Shown: positions 1 to 9,184 of the stretch, in pieces
How the letters are laid out: every line of letters starts with the position of its first letter
Position numbering within the stretch: the first letter of the stretch is position 1
Origin: Niveibacterium microcysteis
GTDB lineage: Bacteria > Pseudomonadota > Gammaproteobacteria > Burkholderiales > Rhodocyclaceae
Direction of reading: 5' to 3'
DNA length: 64,000 nt
Assembly (NCBI RefSeq): GCF_017161445.1
Contig: NZ_CP071060.1
Location: forward strand, 3,224,001 to 3,288,000
Translations under genes and position numbers: made by a program
Notes under the pieces: model-generated
Told to the model about the DNA's origin: nothing
Database searches by the model: none
What the model saw: only the letters and a program-made list of their open reading frames with translations

Positions 1-1152
1 GAGAGTGGCGCCCAGATCGCCGGCGCCGCGCGCCTGCCGCAAGTCAGCGCCAACGCATCCGCTACCGAACAGCACCAGAGCTACAACTACCTGACGCCCC
101 GCTCGATGACGCCCGAGGGTTGGCACGACTACGGCCGTGCGACGCTGGATTTCAGCTGGGAACTCGACTTCTGGGGCAAGAACCGCGCGGCACTCGCCGC
201 CGCCACATCTGAAGTCGAGGCCAGCCGCGCCGACGCCGCACAAGCGCGCCTTGCACTCTCGGCATCAATCACTGCGGCCTACGCCGAACTCGCGCGCCTG
301 TATGCCGCCCGCGACACCGCTGAAGCCGCGGTTCAGGTGCGCACGAAGACCGCCATGCTGTTCCGCCAACGATACGACAACGGCCTCGAAACGCTCGGCA
401 GCGTGCGCCAGGTCGATGCCCGCCGCGCCGCCGCGGAAGGCGATCTGCTTGCCACCGACGAACAGATCACGCTGCAGAAGAACCGCATCGCCGCCCTGCT
501 CGGCGCCGGCCCGGACCGCGGCATCGCCATCGCCCGGCCCAGCGTCAATCTGGACCGCAGTTTTGGCTTGCCGGCTGAACTGAATGCCAACCTGCTCGGC
601 CGTCGGCCGGATGTCGTTGCCGCGCGCCTGCGCGCCGAAGCGGCCGCCAAGCGCATCGACCAGCGCACCGCGGAGTTCTACCCAGACATCAACCTTGCCG
701 CCTTCGTCGGCGTGCAGTCGCTCGGGCTCGACTTGCTGACCAAGCCCGGCTCCTTCGTCGGCAGCATCGGGCCGGCGATCTCGCTGCCGATCTTCTCCGG
801 CGGCCGTTTGCGGGGCCAGCTGCGGGGCGCAAACGCCGACTACGCCGAGGCCGTCGCCAACTACGACGCGGCGGTCACCCAGGCCTTGCATGACGTGGCC
901 GACGCGGCAACCAGCCAGCGCGCGCTCGGTGCCCAGCTCGCCAAGGCGGATGAAGCCGTGGGCGCGGCGCGCGAGGCCTGGCGCATCGCCAACAACCGCT
1001 ACGACGGCGGGCTCTCGAACTACCTCGATGTGCTGACCGCTGAAGACGCCCTGCTCGCCAGCCTGCGCTCGCTCACCGACATGCAGTCACGCGCTTTCAC
1101 GCTCGATGTCGCGCTGGTGCGCGCGCTGGGCGGTGGCTACCAGAACAACTAA
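1..1152 (+). CDS. NodT-family outer-membrane efflux channel (5' partial)
   Basis: Outer-membrane channel of a tripartite efflux pump (TolC/NodT family); it exports compounds handed over by the EmrA/EmrB-like proteins encoded next. The frame is open from base 1, so the start lies outside the window and 383 residues are visible. Seen: two long helical repeats typical of the OEP fold, the LLGRRPDV stretch characteristic of NodT proteins at the start of the second repeat, and a closing ALGGGY motif. The signal peptide and lipobox are not visible. The stop lies 23 bases before the emrA-like ATG, so the genes form an operon. The substrate cannot be read from sequence. Confidence 0.93.
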   Translation, partial: ESGAQIAGAARLPQVSANASATEQHQSYNYLTPRSMTPEGWHDYGRATLDFSWELDFWGKNRAALAAATSEVEASRADAAQARLALSASITAAYAELARLYAARDTAEAAVQVRTKTAMLFRQRYDNGLETLGSVRQVDARRAAAEGDLLATDEQITLQKNRIAALLGAGPDRGIAIARPSVNLDRSFGLPAELNANLLGRRPDVVAARLRAEAAAKRIDQRTAEFYPDINLAAFVGVQSLGLDLLTKPGSFVGSIGPAISLPIFSGGRLRGQLRGANADYAEAVANYDAAVTQALHDVADAATSQRALGAQLAKADEAVGAAREAWRIANNRYDGGLSNYLDVLTAEDALLASLRSLTDMQSRAFTLDVALVRALGGGYQNN

Positions 1153-1175
1153 GAAATCTCCCCGAGGAATTGATC

Positions 1176-2303
1176 ATGTCCGACACACTCACCACGACGC
1201 TCGCCACCCCTGACAACAGCTTGCGCCGCAAGCGCCTGTTCGCCGCCCTTGGCGGTGTCATCGCACTCAGCGCGATCGGCTACGGCCTCTACTGGCATTT
1301 CCACGCCTCACGCTTCATCAGCACCGACAACGCCTACACCGCGGCCGAAGTGGCGCAGGTCACGCCGTCGGTCGGCGGCACCGTCGCCGCCGTGAAGGTG
1401 GTCGACACGCAAAGCGTGAAGCAAGGCGACGTGCTCGTCGTGATCGACGACACCGATGCGCGCCTCGCGCTGGCACAGGCCGAGGCCGAACTCGGCCGTG
1501 CCGTGCGCCGCGTGAAGGGCTATGTCGCCAACGACAACGGCCTCTCGGCGCAGATTCAGGCGCGCGATGCCGACGAGCGCCGCGCCGCCGCCCAGCTTGT
1601 CGCTGCCGAATCGGATTTCGAACGTGCAGAGATCGATCTCAAGCGCCGTGAAGCGCTCGCAGGTTCGGGTTCCGTCTCCGGTGAAGAGCTGACCCGCGCG
1701 CAGAACGCCTTCGCCACAGCCAAGGCCAACCTCGACGTTGCACGCGCCGCAGCCGCACAGGCCCGCGCCAACCGCGCCGCCGCGCTGGGCTCGCGCGAGG
1801 CCAATGCCGTGCTGATCGAAAACGCAGACCTCGACAGCAACCCGGAAGTCGCACTAGCCCGAGCACGGCGTGACCAGGCCCGAGTCGACCTCGAACGCAC
1901 CGTCGTGCGTGCGCCGGTGGATGGCGTGATCGCCCGCCGCCAGGTGCAGGTTGGCCAGCGTATCCAGGCCGGCGCACCGCTGCTCAACGTGGTGCCGGTG
2001 CAGCAGATGCATGTGGACGCCAACTTCAAGGAAGTGCAGCTCGATCGCGTGCAGGTTGGCCAAGCGGTTGAACTGCACTCGGACCGCTACGGCAGCGACG
2101 TTGTGTATCACGGCGTGGTCGAGGGCATCTCGGGCGGCACCGGTGCCGCGTTTGCGACGATCCCGGCGCAGAACGCAACCGGCAACTGGATCAAGGTGGT
2201 GCAACGCCTGCCGGTACGTGTGCGCCTCAAGGCAGAGGAGCTGGCCGAGCGCCCGCTGCAGGTCGGACTCTCGATGATCGCGACGATCGACACCCGTCAC
2301 TGA
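1176..2303 (+). CDS. EmrA-type membrane-fusion (periplasmic adaptor) protein
   Basis: HlyD/EmrA-family adaptor linking the inner-membrane MFS pump to the outer-membrane channel. 375 residues. One N-terminal membrane helix follows a basic stretch; then come a biotinyl-lipoyl half (STDNAYT...TPSVGGTV), a long coiled-coil hairpin rich in Ala, Arg and Glu, the second lipoyl half (VRAPVDGVIA) and a beta-barrel. STDNAY is typical of EmrA/VceA proteins. A TTG six bases upstream would also open the frame, but GAGG at 1164-1167 is properly spaced for the ATG at 1176. It is followed after 8 bases by the MFS gene. Confidence 0.94.
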   Translation: MSDTLTTTLATPDNSLRRKRLFAALGGVIALSAIGYGLYWHFHASRFISTDNAYTAAEVAQVTPSVGGTVAAVKVVDTQSVKQGDVLVVIDDTDARLALAQAEAELGRAVRRVKGYVANDNGLSAQIQARDADERRAAAQLVAAESDFERAEIDLKRREALAGSGSVSGEELTRAQNAFATAKANLDVARAAAAQARANRAAALGSREANAVLIENADLDSNPEVALARARRDQARVDLERTVVRAPVDGVIARRQVQVGQRIQAGAPLLNVVPVQQMHVDANFKEVQLDRVQVGQAVELHSDRYGSDVVYHGVVEGISGGTGAAFATIPAQNATGNWIKVVQRLPVRVRLKAEELAERPLQVGLSMIATIDTRH

Positions 2304-2311
2304 GCGCCGCC

Positions 2312-3856
2312 ATGTCTTCGAACACCACGCTTCATTCGGGCGACGCGCCGCTGCACGGCGGCGCGCTTTGGGCGGCCGCCCTTGTGCTGGCCGCCGCCAA
2401 CTTCATCGCCGTGCTCGACATGACGATCGCCAACGTGTCGGTCAACAGCATCGCCGGCGGGCTGGGCGCGTCGACCAGCCAGGGTACCTGGGTGATCACC
2501 TCCTACGCGGTGGCCGAGGCCATCACCGTACCGCTGACCGGTTGGCTCGCCGCGCGCTTCGGTGCGGTAAGGGTGTTCGTCAGCGCGATGATGATGTTCG
2601 GCGTGTTCTCGGCGCTGTGCGGTTTCGCCAACTCGCTCGGCTTCCTCGTCGCGGCACGGGTGCTGCAAGGCCTCGCGGGCGGCCCGATGATGCCGCTCTC
2701 GCAGACACTGATGCTGCGCATTTTCCCGAAGGAAAAGCAGGGGGCAGCAATGGGCTTGTGGGCGATGACGACGCTGATCGCGCCCATCCTCGGCCCGATC
2801 CTCGGCGGCTGGATCTGCGACAGCTTCTCCTGGCCCTGGATCTTCTACATCAACGTGCCCGTGGCCCTTGCCTGCGCGACGATGGCGTGGCGGATGCTCA
2901 AGCGCTACGAGCATCCGCTCGAACGCGTGCCGGTCGACAAGGTCGGGCTGGGCCTGCTGGTGATCTGGGTCGCCGCGTTGCAGATCATGCTCGACGAAGG
3001 CAAGCAGCTCGACTGGTTTGCCTCCAGCAAGATTTGGGCGCTCGCGATCATCGCCACGATCGGCTTTGCTGCGTTCATGATCTGGGAGCTGACCGAACAG
3101 CACCCGATCGTTGATCTGCGTGTGTTCCGCCATCGTGGCTTCACCGCCAGCGTGCTGACGATCAGCCTCGCCTTCGGCGCCTTCTTCGGTGCCAACGTGC
3201 TGACCCCGATGTGGTTGCAGAGCTACATGGGCTACACCGCCACCTGGGCCGGCATGACCACCGCATGGAGCGGCGTGCTCGCGGTGCTGGTGGCGCCCGT
3301 CGCCGCGGCGCTGTCCGCGAAGGTCGATCCGCGCCCGCTGGTGTTCGGCGGCGTGATCTGGCTAGGCATCGTGACGCTGCTGCGGGTGGTGGCGAACACC
3401 GACATGGACTACTGGCAGATCGCGCTGCCGCTGTTGCTGATGGGGCTCGGCATGCCCTTCTTCTTCGTGCCGCTGAACGCGCTTGCGCTGGCCAGCGTCG
3501 AGGAATCGGAAACCGCCTCGGCCGCAGGCCTGCTGAACTTCCTGCGAACCGTCTCGGGCGCTTTTGCCACCTCGCTCGTCACTACCCTGTGGGAAGACGG
3601 CGCTTCTGCAAAGCACGCCGAACTGGCTGGGCTCATCGACCCGCAGGGCGCCAGCGCACAGGCGCTGACGCAGCAAGGCATGCCCGCCGATGCAGTGCGC
3701 GCCACGCTCGATCAGATCACGCAGGGGCAGGCCGTAATGGTCGCCACCAATGAACTGCTGTTGATGGTCGGCATAGCCTTCTTCATCGCGGCATTTGCGA
3801 TCTGGCTGGCCCCGCGCCCCACGCGCGTCGTGGATGCAGCGGCGGCGGGCCACTGA
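2312..3856 (+). CDS. EmrB/QacA-type DHA2 MFS multidrug transporter
   Basis: Inner-membrane proton-driven drug exporter of the DHA2 family with 14 predicted helices and 514 residues, the usual EmrB length. Seen: the N-terminal LDMTIANVSV motif (family signature LDxTIVNVALP), the GWLAARFGAVRVF loop (motif A) between helices 2 and 3, and PILGPILGG in helix 5 (antiporter motif C). It works with the adaptor and channel encoded just upstream. No regulator of the MarR or TetR type lies in the visible part of the operon. Confidence 0.95.
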   Translation: MSSNTTLHSGDAPLHGGALWAAALVLAAANFIAVLDMTIANVSVNSIAGGLGASTSQGTWVITSYAVAEAITVPLTGWLAARFGAVRVFVSAMMMFGVFSALCGFANSLGFLVAARVLQGLAGGPMMPLSQTLMLRIFPKEKQGAAMGLWAMTTLIAPILGPILGGWICDSFSWPWIFYINVPVALACATMAWRMLKRYEHPLERVPVDKVGLGLLVIWVAALQIMLDEGKQLDWFASSKIWALAIIATIGFAAFMIWELTEQHPIVDLRVFRHRGFTASVLTISLAFGAFFGANVLTPMWLQSYMGYTATWAGMTTAWSGVLAVLVAPVAAALSAKVDPRPLVFGGVIWLGIVTLLRVVANTDMDYWQIALPLLLMGLGMPFFFVPLNALALASVEESETASAAGLLNFLRTVSGAFATSLVTTLWEDGASAKHAELAGLIDPQGASAQALTQQGMPADAVRATLDQITQGQAVMVATNELLLMVGIAFFIAAFAIWLAPRPTRVVDAAAAGH

Positions 3857-3893
3857 GCGTGGGGCGTAGCGAAGCGTGTTGCGAGGCCGGCTG

Positions 3894-4361
3894 ATGGCGC
3901 TGCGCCACATCGAATTCGTCGTCGGCGTCGTATTGCTTTGTGGCGCGATGGCGCTCGTCTACATGTCGCTGCGCTCAAGCGGTGTCTTCGATCGAGCGTC
4001 GGCGCCCTATCGCCTGCAGGCCCGCTTCGAGCAGATCGGTGGCCTGCGCCCGCAAGCGCCAGTGAAGGCCGCCGGGGTCGTCGTCGGGCGTGTGCGCGGG
4101 ATTCGATATGACGGTGCAGCGGGCATCGCAGTCGTCGAGATCGACATGGACGCTCGCTACCGTTTCCCGGCCGATACGCGGGTGAGCATCCGCAACGCCG
4201 GCCTGCTGGGCGAGCAGCACCTCGCGCTGTCGCCGGGCAGCGCCTCGACGCAGCTCTCCGGCGGCGACACGATTTCACGTACGCAGTCGGCGCTGGTGCT
4301 TGAGGATCTCGTCGGGCGGCTCTTGTATGACAAGGCTCAGGCGTCCTCGACCGGGCATTGA
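3894..4361 (+). CDS. MlaD-like MCE-domain protein, orphan
   Basis: Single MCE-domain protein resembling MlaD, the periplasmic substrate-binding subunit of the Mla phospholipid transporter. 155 residues: an N-terminal membrane anchor (about 7-25), then an MCE domain with the conserved run APVKAAGVVVGRV, NAGLLGEQHL and the C-terminal TQSALVLEDLVGRLL. This matches full-length MlaD, not a fragment. The usual partners (MlaE permease, MlaF ATPase, MlaC, MlaB) are absent; it instead trails an efflux operon by 37 bases. The start is the ATG with GAGG 7 bases upstream; a GTG at 3876 is possible. It may partner an Mla system elsewhere or serve the efflux unit. Confidence 0.85.
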   Translation: MALRHIEFVVGVVLLCGAMALVYMSLRSSGVFDRASAPYRLQARFEQIGGLRPQAPVKAAGVVVGRVRGIRYDGAAGIAVVEIDMDARYRFPADTRVSIRNAGLLGEQHLALSPGSASTQLSGGDTISRTQSALVLEDLVGRLLYDKAQASSTGH

Positions 4362-4383
4362 ACGCACGAGCCAAAGCACGAAA

Positions 4384-4405
4384 AAAGGGGCCGCACGGCC
4401 CCTTT
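4384..4405. terminator. bidirectional intrinsic terminator
   Basis: Perfect 9-bp stem (4384-4392 with 4397-4405) around a GCAC loop, between two convergent genes. The A-run on its left gives a U-tract for leftward transcripts (gdhA); the T's on its right serve rightward transcripts. Confidence 0.85.
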
Positions 4406-4428
4406 GCTTCCTTACGCTCAGCGTCGGA

Positions 4429-5703
4429 TCACGGATAAAGACCGCGCTCTTCGCGTGCCTGCAGGATCCGCGTGCAGGCCACGACGAACGCCGCTGTGCG
4501 GATCGAGATGCGATGCTCCTGTGCGGTATCCCAGATCTTGCGGAAGGCTTCGGACATGATGCGTTCGAGCCGCATGTTGATCTCGTCCTCGCTCCAGAAG
4601 AAGCTCGCGATGTCCTGCACCCATTCGAAGTACGACACCGTGACGCCGCCCGCGTTGGCGATCACATCGGGTATCACCAGCACGCCCTTGTTGGTGAGGA
4701 TATCGTCGGCCTCAGGCACCGTCGGGCCATTCGCGCCTTCGAGCACGACACGCGTCTTGATCCGCTTGGCGCGCTCCGGCGTGATCTGGCCTTCGAGAGC
4801 AGCCGGGATCAGGAACTCGGTCTCGACATCCCAGAACTGTTCGTTCGGGATCACCTCTGCACCCGGACATTTCGCAATGCCGCCATCACGGCGCAAGGTC
4901 GCCATCAACTCGGCGATGTCGAGGCCGTTCGGGTTGTAGATCGTGCCGGTGTGATCCTGCACCGCAACGATCTTCGCGCCATTGCCGGCGAAGAGTTCAG
5001 CCGCCGCGCTGCCAACGTTGCCAAAGCCCTGCACCGCGACGCGCGCACCGTTGATCTGCAGATCGATGCGACGAGCCACTTCGCGCCCGATCACGAAGAC
5101 CCCGCGGCCGGTGGACTTCAAACGGCCCAGCGAACCACCCAGTTCGATCGGTTTGCCGGTCACGACACCCGTCGCCGTGGCGCCGACGTTCATCGAGTAG
5201 GTGTCCATCATCCACGCCATGATCTGCGCGTTGGTGTTCACATCCGGCGCCGGAATGTCCTTGTCCGGCCCGATGATCAGCCCGATCTCGCTGGTGTAGC
5301 GGCGCGTGAGCTTCTCGAGTTCCTTCTTCGACAAGGTCTTCGGATCGACCCGGATACCGCCCTTGGCGCCGCCATAAGGCAGATTCACCGCAGCGTTCTT
5401 CACCGTCATCCACGCCGACAGCGCCATCACCTCTTCCAGCGTGACATCCGGATGGAAGCGCACGCCGCCCTTGCCGGGGCCGCGCGAGAGGTTGTGCTGC
5501 ACGCGAAAGCCCTCGAAGTGGCGGATGCTGCCGTCGTCCATCTCGATCGGGATATCGACGATCAGCGCGCGCTTCGGGCGCCGCAGGGTCTCTGCCCAGC
5601 GTGCCAGATGGCCCAGATACGGCACCACGCGCTCAACCTGTTCGAGGTATGTCGCCCACGGCCCCCCGGCCGTAGTTGCGACGTATGAAAGCCCGTTCAT
5701 CAT
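4429..5703 (-). CDS. gdhA: NAD(P)-dependent glutamate dehydrogenase
   Basis: Glu/Leu/Phe/Val dehydrogenase family enzyme converting glutamate reversibly to 2-oxoglutarate and ammonia in the cytosol. 424 residues, the normal length for the hexameric class. Seen: [12 protein letters not shown] and PYGGAKGGI around the substrate-binding lysines, then the dinucleotide-binding VQGFGNVGS, and [12 protein letters not shown] near the end. Two consecutive ATGs (5703 and 5700) follow a GGGGGAG Shine-Dalgarno; the second has the better spacing. Longer upstream reading is noncoding. It is convergent with the efflux operon and divergent from the DUF1631 gene. NAD versus NADP preference is not decided. Confidence 0.95.
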   Translation of the reverse strand: MMNGLSYVATTAGGPWATYLEQVERVVPYLGHLARWAETLRRPKRALIVDIPIEMDDGSIRHFEGFRVQHNLSRGPGKGGVRFHPDVTLEEVMALSAWMTVKNAAVNLPYGGAKGGIRVDPKTLSKKELEKLTRRYTSEIGLIIGPDKDIPAPDVNTNAQIMAWMMDTYSMNVGATATGVVTGKPIELGGSLGRLKSTGRGVFVIGREVARRIDLQINGARVAVQGFGNVGSAAAELFAGNGAKIVAVQDHTGTIYNPNGLDIAELMATLRRDGGIAKCPGAEVIPNEQFWDVETEFLIPAALEGQITPERAKRIKTRVVLEGANGPTVPEADDILTNKGVLVIPDVIANAGGVTVSYFEWVQDIASFFWSEDEINMRLERIMSEAFRKIWDTAQEHRISIRTAAFVVACTRILQAREERGLYP

Positions 5704-5736
5704 GTCTCCCCCGTTACGGGTGTTGCTTTTGACAAC

Positions 5737-5763
5737 ATTTATGAATGGCCCGGCGGGCCACAA
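5737..5763 (-). promoter_or_regulatory. candidate gdhA promoter with internal palindrome
   Basis: On the minus strand a TTGTGG (5758-5763) and ATAAAT (5737-5742) are separated by 15 bases. A palindrome with 6-bp arms (TGGCCC / GGGCCA, 5746-5760) lies mostly between the boxes and could bind a regulator. The spacer is shorter than the ideal 17, so this is tentative. Confidence 0.3.
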
Positions 5764-5936
5764 AAAGGGCAGGATCACCGCCCTGCGCCGCATTCTGCCG
5801 CGCCTCTGGCGCCAAAAACCCAAGACGCGGCGACAGGGACTTGCGAGGATGCGCCGCACGCAGCGCTGCCTCGCAGAGGTATAGTGACTTCGCCTTGGCA
5901 GACTGCCGGGGCCGTTATCGACCTGACGACCGCGAC

Positions 5937-7925
5937 ATGAACGACGCCCCTTCGCCCGCCTCTTCCACGATTGCCGAGCAACTGGTTGCGCACGGCCGCA
6001 ACGCACTGCTGCAAACGCTCGACGAAGTTGCGCGCGACAGCGGCTTCAGCCACCCGGAAGCGCTCGAGGGCCTGCGCCGCGGCACGATCGAAAGCCACGA
6101 CGAACTCGCCGGCCTGCGCGACCGCCGCGGTTTTGAAAACGCACGCGGCCTGACCGCCTCGCGCATCAGCCTGGTGCACGAGGAAGACCTCGAATTCACG
6201 ATCCGCATCAACGATCTGGCGCGCCGGCTGCGCGAACGCTGCGACCGCGAACTGGGCCGCCTGCACCAGCGCTACATGACGCTGCTGGACCAAAGCGACG
6301 ACGCTGCGCTGGAGCAGCTACCCGTCGGCCCCGAAACCGCCTGCTGCGGGCTGCGTGCGCTATCCGATGCGGCCGGGCTGGATCCGGCGTCGCGCCTGAA
6401 ATTGCTAGAACGGATCGAGCCACGCCTGGCGAGCGGCCTCAACGCGCTCTACGCCCAACTCAATCGAGAACTCGAAAGCCGCGGCGTCGAGCCCAAGTCG
6501 CTCAGCCGCAGCGGTTCGCAAAGCCCGGCAGCCCCGGCACGCGGCCCCGCGAGCGACGCACATGCCTGGGGCGCCGGCAGCTTCGGTGAGCTGCATCGTG
6601 CCGCCGTCACCCGCCTCGGTGCCGGCAACGGCGCGGCGATCGATGCAACGCTCGCCGCTGCAGTGCGCGAACAAGTGCTCGGCTGGCTCGACACCCAGCA
6701 AGCCAACGCAGCCTCGGGTGGCGATGTCGCGGCCCTGAGCGGCAGCGATCTTGGCCCCCTGCTCGGCCCGCGCGAACGCGCCGCGGTCGATGCGCTGGAG
6801 CATGTTTTCAAGGTCATCGAACAGGATCGCAAGCTCGCCACGCCAATCCGCAGCGCCTTGTCGACGCTGTCGCTGCCGATGATGAAGCTCGCCCTGCTCG
6901 ATCCGGACATGCTGGAAACCCCGGACCATGCGGCACGTCGGCTCATCAACGCGATCGGCGAATGCGTGCACGGCATGTCGCCTTCGGCCAACGCCGATCA
7001 CCCGGTTTGCGTGTTCGTCAAAACCGTGACGACCGGCGTGCTGCGTGACTTTGGCCGCGACGCTGCGGTGTTCGAGCGGGCGCTCTCGCGTGTCGAACAG
7101 GTGGCTGGCGAACGGCGCGCACTTGCGATCCAGCTCGCTACTGCATCAAACGCACTGGCCGCGCGCGTGGAGCGCGAAGAAGCCGCGCTGCGTTTCGCAT
7201 CCAAGGCGATCCGCGCACTCGCCAGCGAGGGCGTACCCAACGTCGTGCGCGGCTTCCTCGAGCAGCACTGGCTGCGTGTGCTTCAAACGACACTCGCGGC
7301 GCATGGCGACAAGAGCCCCGAATGGCGCAACCAGCTGATGGTGGCTGACCGCCTGATCTGGAGCGTGCAACCGAAAACCACGCCGGAAGAGCGGCAACAC
7401 TTGCTCAAACTGTTGCCGGAACTGCTTCGCCGTGCGGCAGACGGCCTCGCAATGGTGGGCGTGAGCGAACAGCAGGCGCGCGAGCTGCTGGCGCCGTGCA
7501 TGCAATTCCACACCGCAGCGATCAACGGCCAGGCGGCGCCGGCCGATGTGCCTTATGCGGCGCCACAACCCACGCTCGAGTTCGGCACTGTTGGCGAAGC
7601 GCCGGGCTTGAAGGTGCTGCGACTGAACGGCGCGCCGGGGCGTGAGAGCCTGCCGAATGCCGAGCTGGCGACGCTCAAGGCGGGGGACTGGATCGAGTTC
7701 TCGCTGCCGGACAACCGGCGGGTGCGCGGCTGCGTCGGCTGGATCGGGCCCGGTCGGCATGCGATTGTGATCTGCGACCCCGACCGTCGCGGCGTCATGG
7801 GCGTCACGATGCGGGCACTGGAACGCGAGCTGCAAACGGGTGATGCACGCCGGCTCGACGAAACGCCGCTCTTCGAGGCGGCCTCCGCCGCTGCGCTCAA
7901 ACGCCTGCGGGGCGCCACGCAGTAG
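5937..7925 (+). CDS. DUF1631 family protein
   Basis: 662-residue cytosolic protein of the DUF1631 family, common in Beta- and Gammaproteobacteria and of unknown biochemical function. It is mostly helical. A compact beta-rich C-terminal part (about residues 570-625, with [25 protein letters not shown]) resembles a PilZ-like barrel but without a clear RxxxR signature. It precedes a diguanylate cyclase, which fits a c-di-GMP or surface-signalling role only by association. I chose the ATG at 5937 over an open upstream extension that has no ribosome site and lower coding quality. Confidence 0.85.
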   Translation: MNDAPSPASSTIAEQLVAHGRNALLQTLDEVARDSGFSHPEALEGLRRGTIESHDELAGLRDRRGFENARGLTASRISLVHEEDLEFTIRINDLARRLRERCDRELGRLHQRYMTLLDQSDDAALEQLPVGPETACCGLRALSDAAGLDPASRLKLLERIEPRLASGLNALYAQLNRELESRGVEPKSLSRSGSQSPAAPARGPASDAHAWGAGSFGELHRAAVTRLGAGNGAAIDATLAAAVREQVLGWLDTQQANAASGGDVAALSGSDLGPLLGPRERAAVDALEHVFKVIEQDRKLATPIRSALSTLSLPMMKLALLDPDMLETPDHAARRLINAIGECVHGMSPSANADHPVCVFVKTVTTGVLRDFGRDAAVFERALSRVEQVAGERRALAIQLATASNALAARVEREEAALRFASKAIRALASEGVPNVVRGFLEQHWLRVLQTTLAAHGDKSPEWRNQLMVADRLIWSVQPKTTPEERQHLLKLLPELLRRAADGLAMVGVSEQQARELLAPCMQFHTAAINGQAAPADVPYAAPQPTLEFGTVGEAPGLKVLRLNGAPGRESLPNAELATLKAGDWIEFSLPDNRRVRGCVGWIGPGRHAIVICDPDRRGVMGVTMRALERELQTGDARRLDETPLFEAASAAALKRLRGATQ

Positions 7926-8004
7926 CACAAGCTCTCAAGCTTCCGGTTGTTCGATCCGTAGGTCATCGAATAGCCTTGCCCGATCCGGAATCGCGAGCAC
8001 GCCG

Positions 8005-9084
8005 TTGAGCCAAGCGACCTACACCACCGAGCAGATTGCCCGCGCGCAGCGCCTGCGTTTGCGCCGCAGCCTGCTTGCGTTCCTGTTCTACGGCGCCAGT
8101 GCAACGGTACTGGCGGTGGCCTGCGGTATCGGGCTCTTCCCGCTGGGCGCCCTGTACATCGTGCTGGTGATGTTCCTGTGCACGCCTGCCTTGTTCGTGG
8201 CGTTGATCGCGAGCGGCGCGAACCTGCGCTGGCGCGACCCGTCCCTGACCGAAGCGCAGATCGCGGCCGCCATGCTCAACTGCACGCTGGTACTGACGTT
8301 TGCCGGCCCCTTGCGCGGCATCGTGATGCTGGCCTACATCCTTCCGCTGCAGTTCGGCGCCTTCGCGCTTACCACGCCGGTCCTGCTCCGGCTCTGCCTG
8401 ATCCCTGCCGCCGGCTTGCCGCTTGCAATCGCAGCCAGCCACTGGCTGGGCATGCGTGGCGCTGCGCTGGAACTGGAGCTCGTGCAGTGGATGGCGTTGA
8501 TGCTCGTCTTGCCCTTCACCGCGTATGTGGCGGGGCGACTGTTCGATTACAACCGCTACAAGCGCCTGTCTGATCGCGATGAACTGTCCGGCCTCTACAA
8601 CCGGCGCGCCGCACTGGCCTATCTCGATCAGCTGACGCGCCTCTCCACCCCCAACCAGGTCGCGTTCTGCGTTGCGGTGCTTGATTTCGACCATTTCAAA
8701 CAGATCAACGACCAGTTCGGCCACGCTGCGGGTGACGAGGTGATCCGTAGCTTCGCCCTGCTTGCCCGCGACACGCTGCGCAAGGGCGACGTGATTGCGC
8801 GCTGGGGTGGAGAAGAATTCGTCGTCGTGCTGCATGGTGACTACGAGCAGGCGCAACACAGCATCGAGCGCCTGCGCGAAGCTTGCGCGGGCCAGGTGGT
8901 TGAGGCCGTCGGCCGTGCCGTCACCCTCTCGGCGGGGCTTGCCCTGCACCAGCCGGGCGAATCGATCGCCAGCCTGATCGAGCGGGCCGACCGCGCCCTC
9001 TATGCCGCCAAACATGCGGGGCGCAACCGCACCGAGCTGGCCGGGCACACGCTGGACCGGCGCCAGGTTGGCACTGCGGCGTAA
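8005..9084 (+). CDS. membrane-bound GGDEF diguanylate cyclase
   Basis: Makes cyclic di-GMP from two GTP. 359 residues: about six membrane helices (residues 15-185) followed by a C-terminal GGDEF domain. The active-site loop reads GGEEF, an accepted active variant, and an RxxD inhibitory site (RKGD) sits five residues before it, so product inhibition is expected. The DxLTxLxNR-type entry motif is present as DELSGLYNRR. No ATG fits: the reading frame overlaps the previous gene, and I place the start at TTG 8005, immediately before the first amphipathic helix. The start is uncertain; the cyclase call is not. Confidence 0.88.
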   Translation: MSQATYTTEQIARAQRLRLRRSLLAFLFYGASATVLAVACGIGLFPLGALYIVLVMFLCTPALFVALIASGANLRWRDPSLTEAQIAAAMLNCTLVLTFAGPLRGIVMLAYILPLQFGAFALTTPVLLRLCLIPAAGLPLAIAASHWLGMRGAALELELVQWMALMLVLPFTAYVAGRLFDYNRYKRLSDRDELSGLYNRRAALAYLDQLTRLSTPNQVAFCVAVLDFDHFKQINDQFGHAAGDEVIRSFALLARDTLRKGDVIARWGGEEFVVVLHGDYEQAQHSIERLREACAGQVVEAVGRAVTLSAGLALHQPGESIASLIERADRALYAAKHAGRNRTELAGHTLDRRQVGTAA

Positions 9085-9184
9085 GGCGCCTCGCCGTCTC
9101 CACCCCGCAAGATCCACCGCCTCCGCCGACGCAGGTGGATGACACCCTGGCTACAGTGCAGCCATCACGACTCAAGGAGCAAGC

